This document shows positions 33,650 through 41,199 of a stretch of DNA of 64,000 nt, piece after piece (within the stretch, counting starts at the first letter, position 1; each line of letters begins with the position of its first letter). This stretch comes from Polyangiaceae bacterium (GTDB lineage: Bacteria > Myxococcota_A > Polyangia > Polyangiales > Polyangiaceae). The notes beneath the pieces are model-generated. The model had not been told where the DNA came from and searched no databases. It was given only the letters and a program-made list of their open reading frames with translations. The stretch spans positions 120,787 through 184,786 of the forward strand of contig JAICUB010000007.1 in assembly GCA_025936045.1 (NCBI GenBank), in the 5' to 3' direction. A program made the position numbers and the translations under genes.

Positions 33650-34438
33650 TCAGAAAGCGACGGCGACTTCCGGCGCGATGCGCGCGCGGAGCTTCTTCTT
33701 CACGCGCTCCTCGAGCTGACGCGCGCGCTCGCGCGACACTCCGAGGTTTCTGCCGATTTGCGCGAGCGAGAGCTCGTCCTCGGCGTCGGCCATCAGCCGG
33801 TGCTCCACGCTGTAGCGCTCGCGTTCGTCCAGGCTCTTCACGGCGGAGAGGATCGGCTGCCGCACGAGCTCGAGCGATTCGCGCTCGGCGATGTTCGTCT
33901 CGACGTCGTCGGGCGCGGGCAAGCGGTCGGCGAGCGCGGGCGCGCCTTCCGTCGAGGGCACGTCGAGGGACACGTCGCGCGCGTCCAGGCGCCGCAGCAT
34001 CGAGCCGAGGCGCGCCGGCTTCACACCGACGCGCTCCGCGAGCGCGCGGTCCGCTTCCTCACCGTCGCCGAGCAGGTTGCTCACGCGGCTGCGCTCGCGC
34101 CGGAGCTTGAAGAAGTGGCGCGAGCGGAGAGCGCCCGAGCCGGCGCCGACGAGGCTCCACGAGCGGATCACGTAGTCGATGACGTACGCGCGAATCCAAT
34201 ACGTCGCGTACGTCATGAAGCGGATGCCGCGCGCGGGGTCGAACTTGTCCAACGCCCGTACGAGGCCGAAATTGCCCTCGGCGACGAGCTCACCCTCGCG
34301 CAGGCCATAACGCCGGTACTTCTGGGCGATCATGACGACCGACGGGAGGCTCGCGCGCACGATCTCGTCCGCCGCACGCGCATCACCCGCCGAACGCAAA
34401 CGCTCGAAGAGTTCGGTCTCGTACTCGCGATCCAACAT
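33650..34438 (-). CDS. RpoH-like alternative sigma-70 factor
   Basis: 262 aa sigma-70 family member with regions 2, 3 and 4, unlike the ECF proteins in the window. Region 2: ADEIVRASLPSVVMIAQKYR, LVAEGNFGLVRALDKFDPAR, GIRFMTYATYWIRAYVIDYV, the last being the -10 recognition helix. Region 3 lies around LAERVGVKPARLGSMLRRLD. Region 4: ELSLAQIGRNLGVSRERARQ. It is closest in layout to heat-shock/RpoH or group 3 factors, though short. The ATG has AGGTAAGG upstream. It lies 9 bases after a PadR regulator gene, suggesting co-transcription and joint control. Confidence 0.88.
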   Translation of the reverse strand: MLDREYETELFERLRSAGDARAADEIVRASLPSVVMIAQKYRRYGLREGELVAEGNFGLVRALDKFDPARGIRFMTYATYWIRAYVIDYVIRSWSLVGAGSGALRSRHFFKLRRERSRVSNLLGDGEEADRALAERVGVKPARLGSMLRRLDARDVSLDVPSTEGAPALADRLPAPDDVETNIAERESLELVRQPILSAVKSLDERERYSVEHRLMADAEDELSLAQIGRNLGVSRERARQLEERVKKKLRARIAPEVAVAF

Positions 34439-34447
34439 AACCTTACC

Positions 34448-35044
34448 TCAGCGATTCTTGCCTGAAAGCACGTCCTCGATGCCGTTCAGGGCCTGGTCGA
34501 GTACCGTGCGAATCCCCCGCATGACTTCCGGCGACATGCGACCGTCGCGTGCCGCGCGTTTGAACGTCTTCACGAGGCGCGCCACACGCCACATGAGCTC
34601 GGCGAAATCCTCCGCGTGGTTCTCCCAGGGCTCCTCGTCGAAGCGCTGATAGAAATCGTCGACCGCGCGCGCGTTACGCTCGAGCTCGGCGCGACCTTCG
34701 TCGGTGATCGAGTACGCCTTGCGGCCCTCGGTCTCGGCGACGCGCGCGTGGCCCTGATCCTCGAGCATCTGCAGCGTCGGGTAGATGACGCCGGGGCTCG
34801 GGCGATACGTACCGCCCGCCCGCTGCTCGATGTGCTGGATGATTTCGTAGCCGTGACGCGGCTGTTCGCGAATCGCGTCGAGCACGAGGTAACGGATCTC
34901 CCCGCGTTCGGCCCGAGGCGCGCGCTCGTCCATGGCGCCCGCCCACCAGGGGCGACGGAAGCCGCCCCGGCCGCCGTGCCGGTGATGATGTTGATGGGCC
35001 ATCCACATCCAGGCCCCTGGCCCGCAGGCCGGTGATCCAATCAT
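34448..35044 (-). CDS. PadR family transcriptional regulator
   Basis: 198 aa. A His/Gly-rich N-terminus (MAHQHHHRHGGRGGFRRPWW) that could bind metal precedes the PadR winged helix (about 50-120: GEIRYLVLDAIREQPRHGYE, GVIYPTLQMLEDQGHARVAE, GRKAYSITDEGRAELE) and a C-terminal dimerisation helix. PadR repressors respond to phenolics, drugs or metals. The start at 35044 has an AGGAG site. A dyad with ATGT/ACAT half-sites lies about 93 bases upstream, so autoregulation is likely. The RpoH-like sigma gene follows 9 bases later. Confidence 0.9.
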   Translation of the reverse strand: MIGSPACGPGAWMWMAHQHHHRHGGRGGFRRPWWAGAMDERAPRAERGEIRYLVLDAIREQPRHGYEIIQHIEQRAGGTYRPSPGVIYPTLQMLEDQGHARVAETEGRKAYSITDEGRAELERNARAVDDFYQRFDEEPWENHAEDFAELMWRVARLVKTFKRAARDGRMSPEVMRGIRTVLDQALNGIEDVLSGKNR

Positions 35045-35464
35045 TGTCCTAACTCCTCGCATTCAGACGACGAACGAGCCGCGCTCGGATCGACCGATCT
35101 GGATGCATTTTTGTGACCGGCAAAAGACCGGTCTCCGATGTATCTTCAGACACATCTCTAGACATATCTTTTGGAACGTCAAGCCACCGGGTGAGGCGAC
35201 GTTCATCCTTCGTGAGGCACCCTTCCGTTAACGAAAGTGCAGACAACGGCTCGCGACGCTCAGCCGGACATTTCGAAGGCTGCGCGAAGTTTCCTCAGTG
35301 TTTCCGGGGGTGTCGGACAGCCGAACGGACGGAATCGGCACCGAGGCGAGCGCGAGGTCAAGCCGGCGATTGGTTCAGCTGCTCGCGCGGCGCGTCGAAT
35401 GCTGCCAGCGCCGTGCGCTCGTTACGGGCTGGTGCGGACATCCGTGCGCCTGCGGCTGCGCCGC
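35045..35464. other. 420-bp intergenic region with regulatory dyad
   Basis: Holds the PadR operator and, at 35115-35134, two GACCGG copies around an A-rich spacer, next to a locally AT-richer stretch (35100-35180) likely to contain the promoter. From about 35200 to 35464 no gene or repeat was seen. Confidence 0.45.
35137..35156. promoter_or_regulatory. Probable PadR operator
   Basis: Imperfect 20-base dyad GATGTATCTTCAGACACATC (16 of 20 positions symmetric), with ATGT and ACAT half-sites ten bases apart, close to the ATGT-N8-ACAT PadR-family consensus. It sits upstream of the padR-sigma pair. A partly related sequence ending GACATATC follows at 35160-35167, so two sites may be present. Confidence 0.6.
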
Positions 35465-36460
35465 TCAGCCGACGCCGCTCGCGGGCGGCGCGTCCAGGTC
35501 CGACGGCCGTGTCGGCGGCGCGCCACGTTCGCGCAGCGCGGCGCCGGCGATCGCGCCGATCACGGCCCAGCCGAGCTGCACCACGTGATAGAGGACGCCG
35601 ACGGTCGCCGCCTGCGCCTGGTCGATCCCGAGCGTCGGCGCCGCTGCGACGAGGACGGCGTCGGTCGCGCCGAGCTGCGCCGGAATGGCTTCGCCCACGA
35701 CGGAGCCGCCCATCACGAGCGCGAGCAGCGACCAGGCGCGGAGCAGCGAGAAGCCGCCGCCGACGGCCGCGAGCGACGCGCCGAGCAAGAGCACCTGCGC
35801 GACACGCGCAACGACGAGTAGCGCGATCACGTCGCCGGCAAAGAGGCGCTGGGCGCGCGCCGCACGGCGCCACGTCTCGAGAAAGCGCAGAACACGCGGG
35901 AAGCGCTCGACCCAGCGCGGGGTGAACGACGTGCGCGTCGCCGCGACGACGACGCCGGCGAGCAGCATGCACCCGACGACGAACACGAGCGTGAGCGCCG
36001 TGAGCTTCGTGAAACCGGAGAGCTCGTAGACGGCGCCGGCGCCCACGAGCACGACGAGCGCATCGGCGACGAGACTCGCCGCCTGGCTCGCCGTCGCGAC
36101 GGCCGACGCCGCCGGCACGCCGACGCGACCGCCGAGCAGCGCGATCTTGGACGCTTCACCGAGCACGCGGCCGCCGGGCGTGCACGCCGAGACGGCGTAG
36201 AAGACGAGATGCACGCGGGCGAGCAGCGGCAGCGAGACGCGCGACGAGCGCGGCCCGAGCAGACGCCGCGTGGCGATCGCCTCGAGCGGAATGCGCACAC
36301 CCTCGAGCAAGAAGAGCAGCGGGAGCCAGGCGAGCGCGGCGTACAAACGATGACCGACGTTGGCGACGCCGACGAAGCTCGCGACCGCGACGAGCACCGC
36401 CACGCCCACGACGGCCGGCAAGAGACCAACGAGTCTACGCAGCAACGAGCTCCTCGCCAC
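35465..36460 (-). CDS. Lysylphosphatidylglycerol synthase-type flippase family membrane protein
   Basis: 331 aa integral membrane protein with about eight hydrophobic segments, matching the UPF0104/LPG-synthase transmembrane family (AglD/MprF N-terminal-like). Indicators: LEGVRIPLEAIATRRLLG, HLVFYAVSACTPGGRVLGEA, MGGSVVGEAIPAQLGATDAV, and the late VGVLYHVVQLGWAVIGAIAG. Family members move or modify lipids; no catalytic synthase domain is present. It follows the DUF4833 gene by 9 bases on the same strand and is probably co-transcribed with it. Confidence 0.85.
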   Translation of the reverse strand: MARSSLLRRLVGLLPAVVGVAVLVAVASFVGVANVGHRLYAALAWLPLLFLLEGVRIPLEAIATRRLLGPRSSRVSLPLLARVHLVFYAVSACTPGGRVLGEASKIALLGGRVGVPAASAVATASQAASLVADALVVLVGAGAVYELSGFTKLTALTLVFVVGCMLLAGVVVAATRTSFTPRWVERFPRVLRFLETWRRAARAQRLFAGDVIALLVVARVAQVLLLGASLAAVGGGFSLLRAWSLLALVMGGSVVGEAIPAQLGATDAVLVAAAPTLGIDQAQAATVGVLYHVVQLGWAVIGAIAGAALRERGAPPTRPSDLDAPPASGVG

Positions 36461-36469
36461 GGCGCGAGC

Positions 36470-36995
36470 CTACGGCAAAATCCGCTCGGACACCCGTGCA
36501 CCGCCGAGCAGGCGTCCGAACAGGTCGAGGTCGCGGACGCTCGGCGTGAGGCGGCGCGCGTCGGACGCGACGAAGACGCGCTCGCGCCGCGCGCCGCGTG
36601 GCGAGCGTGGCCTCGGCATGAAAATAGCCGTTCTCGTCGCGACGCACGCGCAGCCCGCGCCGCGAAAAAGCCTGGAGCTCGAGCGTGAGCGCGTCGCCAC
36701 CCGCGTCGAAGCGCGTCGTGAAACCGTAGGCGAGCTTGCGCTCGAGGAAGCTCGGCGCCTCGCGCCGTCCGTCTTCGGCGCGCAAGACCCGATACACCAT
36801 CGCCGGCCCGGCGGCGTCGCGGCGACCGCCTTGGTGTACGCGTGCGTCATAGTGCACGACGTTCGTGTTCTTGCTGCGCGCGATCACGAACAGCGGCTGC
36901 GTGCGCACCGAGCCCGCGCGCGCCGCGAATGCGCCGAAGAGCGCCGCGCCGCCGAGCACGAGCGCACGCCGCGCGACGATGAGCCTTTGGTCCAT
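36470..36995 (-). pseudogene. DUF4833-like secreted protein, apparently frameshifted
   Basis: The first part reads in one frame: signal-like MDQRLIVARRALVLGGAALF, then PLFVIARSKNTNVVHYDARV, DGRREAPSFLERKLAYGF and RVRRDENGYFHAEATLATRR. The matching C-terminal end (RERVFVASDARRLTPSVRDL, then DLFGRLLGGARVSERILP) occurs in another frame. The slip lies at about 36580-36610, inside a GC-only stretch rich in CGCG. Together they resemble DUF4833 proteins, which are periplasmic and of unknown function. A base-call error in the GC run is as likely as true gene loss. Confidence 0.6.
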
Positions 36996-37269
36996 GTCGC
37001 GGAGTGTGGACGACGCGCGTTGCACATGAAAAGCAAACGCGCGCACTTGGAGGCGGCGTAGCGGCGAATTTTTCGCGCGCGCCCTCGGTGCGCCTTCCAG
37101 TCGACATCGACCGGCGCGACCGAGATGGGCTCGCTCGCAGTCTCACGCGTATCACTCTGAGGCGTGATCACGTGCCCGGTGTGGCGCGTGTGAGCAAAGA
37201 GAACGCGTGGATTTTTGTCCCGGGCGGCCGTCGTCCTGCAACGAAGTGCACTCGCAAGTATCGAGAAGC

Positions 37270-38124
37270 ATGGAATGTCTAAAACTGCCCCCTTGGCAGT
37301 TCGGGCTTCGTGTTCCATACGAGTCCGAACTTCGATTGTCTGCTCTCTCTTCATACATCCTGTCGCTCGCACTCGCGTCGTTCCCTCCAGGCGTGACGGT
37401 GCATTCCCTCGAGAGGCTGCCCGCCTGCGGCACCGATCCGAAGGCGCCCACTTGCGAGCTCGCACCCGTGTGCGAGTCGGCGTCCATCTTGTGCAAGCCT
37501 CCTCGCTACGAGCCCGCGCTCGGTGCCTGGGTTCGCGCCGAGAGTCGGGAGGCGGGAGCGCGTCGGCTCGAGGTCGTGTCGGAAGCACTCGCCGACGCCG
37601 CGCTCTACGCCGGCGCGAGTTGGCGTGAAGGGCCCGTCGACCTCGCGCGAGCGATGCTCGCCGCATCGGGTTGGAGCACCGGGCTGCGCGAAGACATCGA
37701 GACCGGACGCAAGCGCGGTCGCGCGGGCGAGGTGTGTCTGATGGACATCCTGCCCGACAGCCTGCGAGCGGCCGTGCCGTGGGACCTCGCTGGCCTCGAG
37801 AAGGAGGCATTGGTTCAGAAGGTGGTCGGCGTCGAGTACCCGGAGCTCCGTCGCTGCTTCGACGCGGGCGCCGTCCTGCTCGTGCGAGCCCACCACTGGG
37901 CCGAGAATCACTGTCGCAAGTGGCCGCGCGACTACGCGACGTTTTCGGCCTACGCGACGGGCTCGCGCTGCGAAACCATCGGCCTTTACGGCGACTACGC
38001 GCAGCTTCGGGCCAATACCTACCGGAAATTCAAGGCAACCCAGGCGACCGTGTTCCCGAATTGGTTCCATCCGTCGCGGAAACGGACACGGGACGCCGAC
38101 GAGCCCGTGCTCTCGCAAAACTAA
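37270..38124 (+). CDS. Orphan protein, possibly lysozyme-like fold
   Basis: 284 aa from ATG 37270 (GTG at 37207 would add 21 residues). Not assigned to a family. Distinct blocks: SEALADAALYAGASWREG, ARAMLAASGWSTGLREDIET, CLMDILPDSLRAAVPWDLAG, LRRCFDAGAVLLVRAHHWAE and a C-terminal FPNWFHPS. The order of an early helix, a G-x-R-D-IETG segment and CLMDI loosely recalls lytic-transglycosylase layouts (E-S-G-F / G-L-M-Q), but the catalytic Glu is not where expected. The 5' flank is less GC-rich than neighbours. No signal peptide seen. Confidence 0.65.
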   Translation: MECLKLPPWQFGLRVPYESELRLSALSSYILSLALASFPPGVTVHSLERLPACGTDPKAPTCELAPVCESASILCKPPRYEPALGAWVRAESREAGARRLEVVSEALADAALYAGASWREGPVDLARAMLAASGWSTGLREDIETGRKRGRAGEVCLMDILPDSLRAAVPWDLAGLEKEALVQKVVGVEYPELRRCFDAGAVLLVRAHHWAENHCRKWPRDYATFSAYATGSRCETIGLYGDYAQLRANTYRKFKATQATVFPNWFHPSRKRTRDADEPVLSQN

Positions 38125-38220
38125 ATAACCGAATCAATCCCCGTAGTTGGACGCAGCAGCGCAAGCACTCGTGTTTGCTGACGGCCTAGCCGGGGTTCGG
38201 GCAACCTCAGGGTAAGCGTC

Positions 38221-38865
38221 TTGTCCAAGCCGCCACCCTTCAAGCTGCAGGCCGTCCCGGCGCCGATTTCGCGTTTCCCCGCCGAGCGGCTGAGCGATGC
38301 GGAGCTCGTGCGGGCGGCGGCGGCGGGTGACGGCGACGCGGTCGGCGTGGTCTGGCAGCGTTACGCGCCGCTCGTGCGCGGCGTGCTGCGCGGCTCGCTC
38401 GGCCCCGATCACGCGATCGAAGACCTCCTTCAAGAGGTGTTCGTCGGCTTCTTGCGCGGAGCGAAGAATATCCACGAGGGCGCCGCGCTCCGCGGTTACC
38501 TCGTGGGCGTCGCGGTGCGGCTCGCCGCGCTCGAGCTCCGGCGGAGGAAGGTGCGCCGCTGGGTCATACTGACGCCGACCGGGATCGTGCCGGAACGCAG
38601 CGCTCCGCCCGCCGACGCGGAAGGTCGCGCGGCGCTCGACGCGCTCTACCGCGTGCTCGACGGCGTGAGCACCCGCCGCCGGCTTGCGTTCGTCCTCCGC
38701 CACGTGGAAGGTCTGGAGATCCTCGACGTGGCCTCCACTCTCGGGATCTCCGAATCCACCGCGCGCCGCGAGCTCGAACGCGCACGGACGTACGTGCAAA
38801 AGCGCGGCGCGCGCGAGCCCGCACTGAAGCCTTACCTCGCGGGCCGCGTGGGAGGGAGCGCATGA
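38221..38865 (+). CDS. ECF sigma factor (FecI-like context)
   Basis: 214 aa. Region 2: DAVGVVWQRYAPLVRGVLRG, HAIEDLLQEVFVGFLRGA. Region 4: GVSTRRRLAFVLRHVEGLEI, LGISESTARRELERARTYVQ. TTG start. The stop overlaps the start of a FecR-like gene (ATGA), giving the classic sigma / FecR regulator pairing. Downstream genes for an outer-membrane protein and a pectate lyase are probable targets or operon mates. Confidence 0.88.
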   Translation: MSKPPPFKLQAVPAPISRFPAERLSDAELVRAAAAGDGDAVGVVWQRYAPLVRGVLRGSLGPDHAIEDLLQEVFVGFLRGAKNIHEGAALRGYLVGVAVRLAALELRRRKVRRWVILTPTGIVPERSAPPADAEGRAALDALYRVLDGVSTRRRLAFVLRHVEGLEILDVASTLGISESTARRELERARTYVQKRGAREPALKPYLAGRVGGSA

Positions 38866-40151
38866 GCGAGCGCGACGAGCTCCACGGCATCGCCGCGCTC
38901 CTCCGCGCGCATGCGCACGCGGGCGTCGATCCGGAGCTGGATCGCGTGGGGCAGCTCGAGCTCGAGCGGCGGCTCGCGCTCGCAGCACCGCGAGCGGTTC
39001 CGCGGTCGCGCGCGTGGCTCGCCGTTGCGGCGGCGACGGCTGCCGCGGCAGGCGTCGCGTTTTTCGTGCTCGAGCCGCACCCCATCAGCTACGAGGTGCA
39101 CGGCGGGCGCAGCGTCGGGCCTTACATCAGCGCACCCGCGCTCACGCCCGTCACGGTGTCCTTCTCGGACGGCAGCTCGCTCGCAGCGGATCCCGGCGCG
39201 CGCCTGCGCGTCGACGAAGCCCGCGTCGCGGGCGCGCGCGTGCTCGTCGAGCGCGGGCGAACGACCGTGCACGTCGAGCATCACGCCACGTCCGCGTGGG
39301 ATTTCGTCGCGGGGCCCTTCGACGTGCGCGTGACGGGGACGCGTTTCGAGCTAGCGTGGGATCCGACGGGTGAGGCCGTCGATCTGAAGCTCGAGGAGGG
39401 CTCGGTCGAGGTACGCGGGCCGTTCGCCGAAGCGCCCATCGCCGTGCGCGCCGGCCAGCGTTTCCGCGCCGATCTCGCGAGCCGTAGCATGACGGTGATC
39501 GATAGTTCGGCACCGAGCGCGGCATCGGGCGCGAGCGCTACCCTGCCTTCCGCTGCGCCGGCCCCGGCGCCGTCCGCCGCGAACACGCCGTCGCCCTCGC
39601 CGGCGGAGCCGAGCGAGCCTGCGATCTCGGCTCATTCCGAAGCAACTGCGGAGCGTCCCGCTGCGAGCGCCGTCGTCACGGAGTCGTGGTCGGCGCTCGT
39701 CGCGCGCGGTCAATTCGAGACCGTCGTGGCCAAGGCGGGCGACCGAGGTGCGAGCGAGTGCGAGAACGCCTGCAGCGCTGCCGATCTGAAGGCCCTCGCC
39801 GACGCGGCTCGCTACACGGGACGGAGCGCCCTCGCGGAGAGCGCGCTCATGAGCCTCAGGCGCCGCTTCGGCGCAACGCGCGACGGGCGCTCCGCGGCGT
39901 TCATGTTGGGACGACTGAACGAGTCGCGCGGGGCCGCGGCGGCGGCCGAACGCTGGTACGAGACCTATTTGAACGAGCTACCGGCCGGTGAGCTCGCGGC
40001 CGAGGCGCTGGCGGGTAAGATGCGGACGGTCCTCGCCACCGCGGGGCGGGCGTCGGCGGAGCCAATTGCAGCGGAATATCTGGCACGCTATCCGAACGGT
40101 GTTCACTCGAAGACCGCGCGCGACATCCTCGCTTCATCCGCGCGGCCCTAG
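38862..40151 (+). CDS. FecR-like sigma regulator with TPR-type C-terminus
   Basis: 429 aa. A cytoplasmic N-terminal part (1-45) is followed by one transmembrane helix (AWLAVAAATAAAAGVAFFVL), then a FecR periplasmic domain (about 70-210: LTPVTVSFSDGSSLAADPGA, FDVRVTGTRFELAWDPTGEA, VDLKLEEGSVEVRGPF), a Pro/Ala/Ser linker, and a helical repeat region (about 285-425, GRSALAESALMSLRRRFGAT, AERWYETYLNELPAGELAAE). It regulates the ECF sigma encoded just upstream. The added TPR-like domain suggests sensing of protein partners. Confidence 0.85.
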   Translation: MSERDELHGIAALLRAHAHAGVDPELDRVGQLELERRLALAAPRAVPRSRAWLAVAAATAAAAGVAFFVLEPHPISYEVHGGRSVGPYISAPALTPVTVSFSDGSSLAADPGARLRVDEARVAGARVLVERGRTTVHVEHHATSAWDFVAGPFDVRVTGTRFELAWDPTGEAVDLKLEEGSVEVRGPFAEAPIAVRAGQRFRADLASRSMTVIDSSAPSAASGASATLPSAAPAPAPSAANTPSPSPAEPSEPAISAHSEATAERPAASAVVTESWSALVARGQFETVVAKAGDRGASECENACSAADLKALADAARYTGRSALAESALMSLRRRFGATRDGRSAAFMLGRLNESRGAAAAAERWYETYLNELPAGELAAEALAGKMRTVLATAGRASAEPIAAEYLARYPNGVHSKTARDILASSARP

Positions 40152-40203
40152 CGCGCAAGCAAAGCGCCGTGCAACGAGCAAGCGGTGTCCCGGACTCGCT
40201 GCG

Positions 40204-41199
40204 TTGCTCGCGGGGGCGTGCATGATGCTGGTCTCGTTGACCGCGTCCGCGCAGAGCGTCGTGCTCGTGCGACCCGAGCTCTCCGACAGGGTGCTGGTCG
40301 AAGCGTTCAACCGATTGCGCGGTGAGCTCGGCGCGCAAAGGTTCGAAGTCATTCTGGTGGACGCGCCGGAAGGAGCGAGCACGCCGGAGACCATCGATCG
40401 TTTGGCGCAGGACAAGGGCGCCTTCGCCGCGATCTCCTTCACGCGACGCGCGGACACGACGACCGCCGACGTTTGGATCGCCGACCGCACGACGGGCAAA
40501 ACCACGGTCCGCACCCTGGCGCTCACGGGCGTTCGGGACGCGCCGTCGGTGCTCGCCGTGCGCGCCGTCGATCTCCTGCGCGAGAGCTTGCGCGAGCTCG
40601 AGTCCGAGCAGGCGCCGCCGCCAGAAGTCGTGCACGTCGATCGCCGACCGGTGCCGCCGGCCGTGCGCGCCTTCGTCCACGCCGAGCCGCCCGCGTGGCG
40701 CTTGCGACTCGAGGGGACGGCGCTCGCCGAAACCGGACGCGTGGGCGTGGGGTACGGAGTCGGCCTCGCGCTTTCACGACGCCTCTCCGAGCGCTTTCGC
40801 GCCGGGCTCGCGCTCGCCGGGCCGCTCCTCGGAGGTTCGTACCGGGACACGAACGGAACGGCGAGCGTGCGGCAGGAGCTCGCGTGGCTCGAGCTCGACG
40901 TGACCGCGTATCGCGCGGGACCGTTCGAGCTCTCGGCTGCGCTCGGCGCGGGCGTCTACCACCTCGACGCACGTTCCCAGGTGGAGCCACCGCTCGTCTC
41001 GCGCCAAAGTCAGGTCACGGGCTTCGCTTCGAGCGTCGGCCTCCTCTTCGAGCTCCACGCGACTGAAGCCGTTTCGATCCACGCGGGTGCCGCGGCGCTC
41101 GCTCTCGCGCCGCGGCCCGGCGTGGCGATTGCGGAGGAGCGAACGCTTTTCCGCGAGCCGCTCGTGCGCGCCTATGCGGGGATGGGGGTGGATTTTTGA
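40204..41199 (+). CDS. Putative outer-membrane barrel protein in ECF-FecR operon
   Basis: 331 aa from TTG 40204; ATG at 40222 leaves too short a signal peptide. Signal-like start (LAGACMMLVSLTASAQS), a soluble domain (about 20-150, FEVILVDAPEGASTPETIDR, DVWIADRTTGKTTVRTLALT), then beta-strand-rich sequence (GVGYGVGLALSRRLSERFRA, LAWLELDVTAYRAGPFELSA) ending VRAYAGMGVDF with terminal Phe. Not assigned to a family. The stop overlaps the pectate-lyase start (TTGA). Confidence 0.7.
   Translation: MLAGACMMLVSLTASAQSVVLVRPELSDRVLVEAFNRLRGELGAQRFEVILVDAPEGASTPETIDRLAQDKGAFAAISFTRRADTTTADVWIADRTTGKTTVRTLALTGVRDAPSVLAVRAVDLLRESLRELESEQAPPPEVVHVDRRPVPPAVRAFVHAEPPAWRLRLEGTALAETGRVGVGYGVGLALSRRLSERFRAGLALAGPLLGGSYRDTNGTASVRQELAWLELDVTAYRAGPFELSAALGAGVYHLDARSQVEPPLVSRQSQVTGFASSVGLLFELHATEAVSIHAGAAALALAPRPGVAIAEERTLFREPLVRAYAGMGVDF

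Noticed and set aside
35049..35246. Minus-strand 65-codon frame
   Set aside because: It lies across the PadR operator and promoter region, lacks a ribosome site and has unbiased codon positions.
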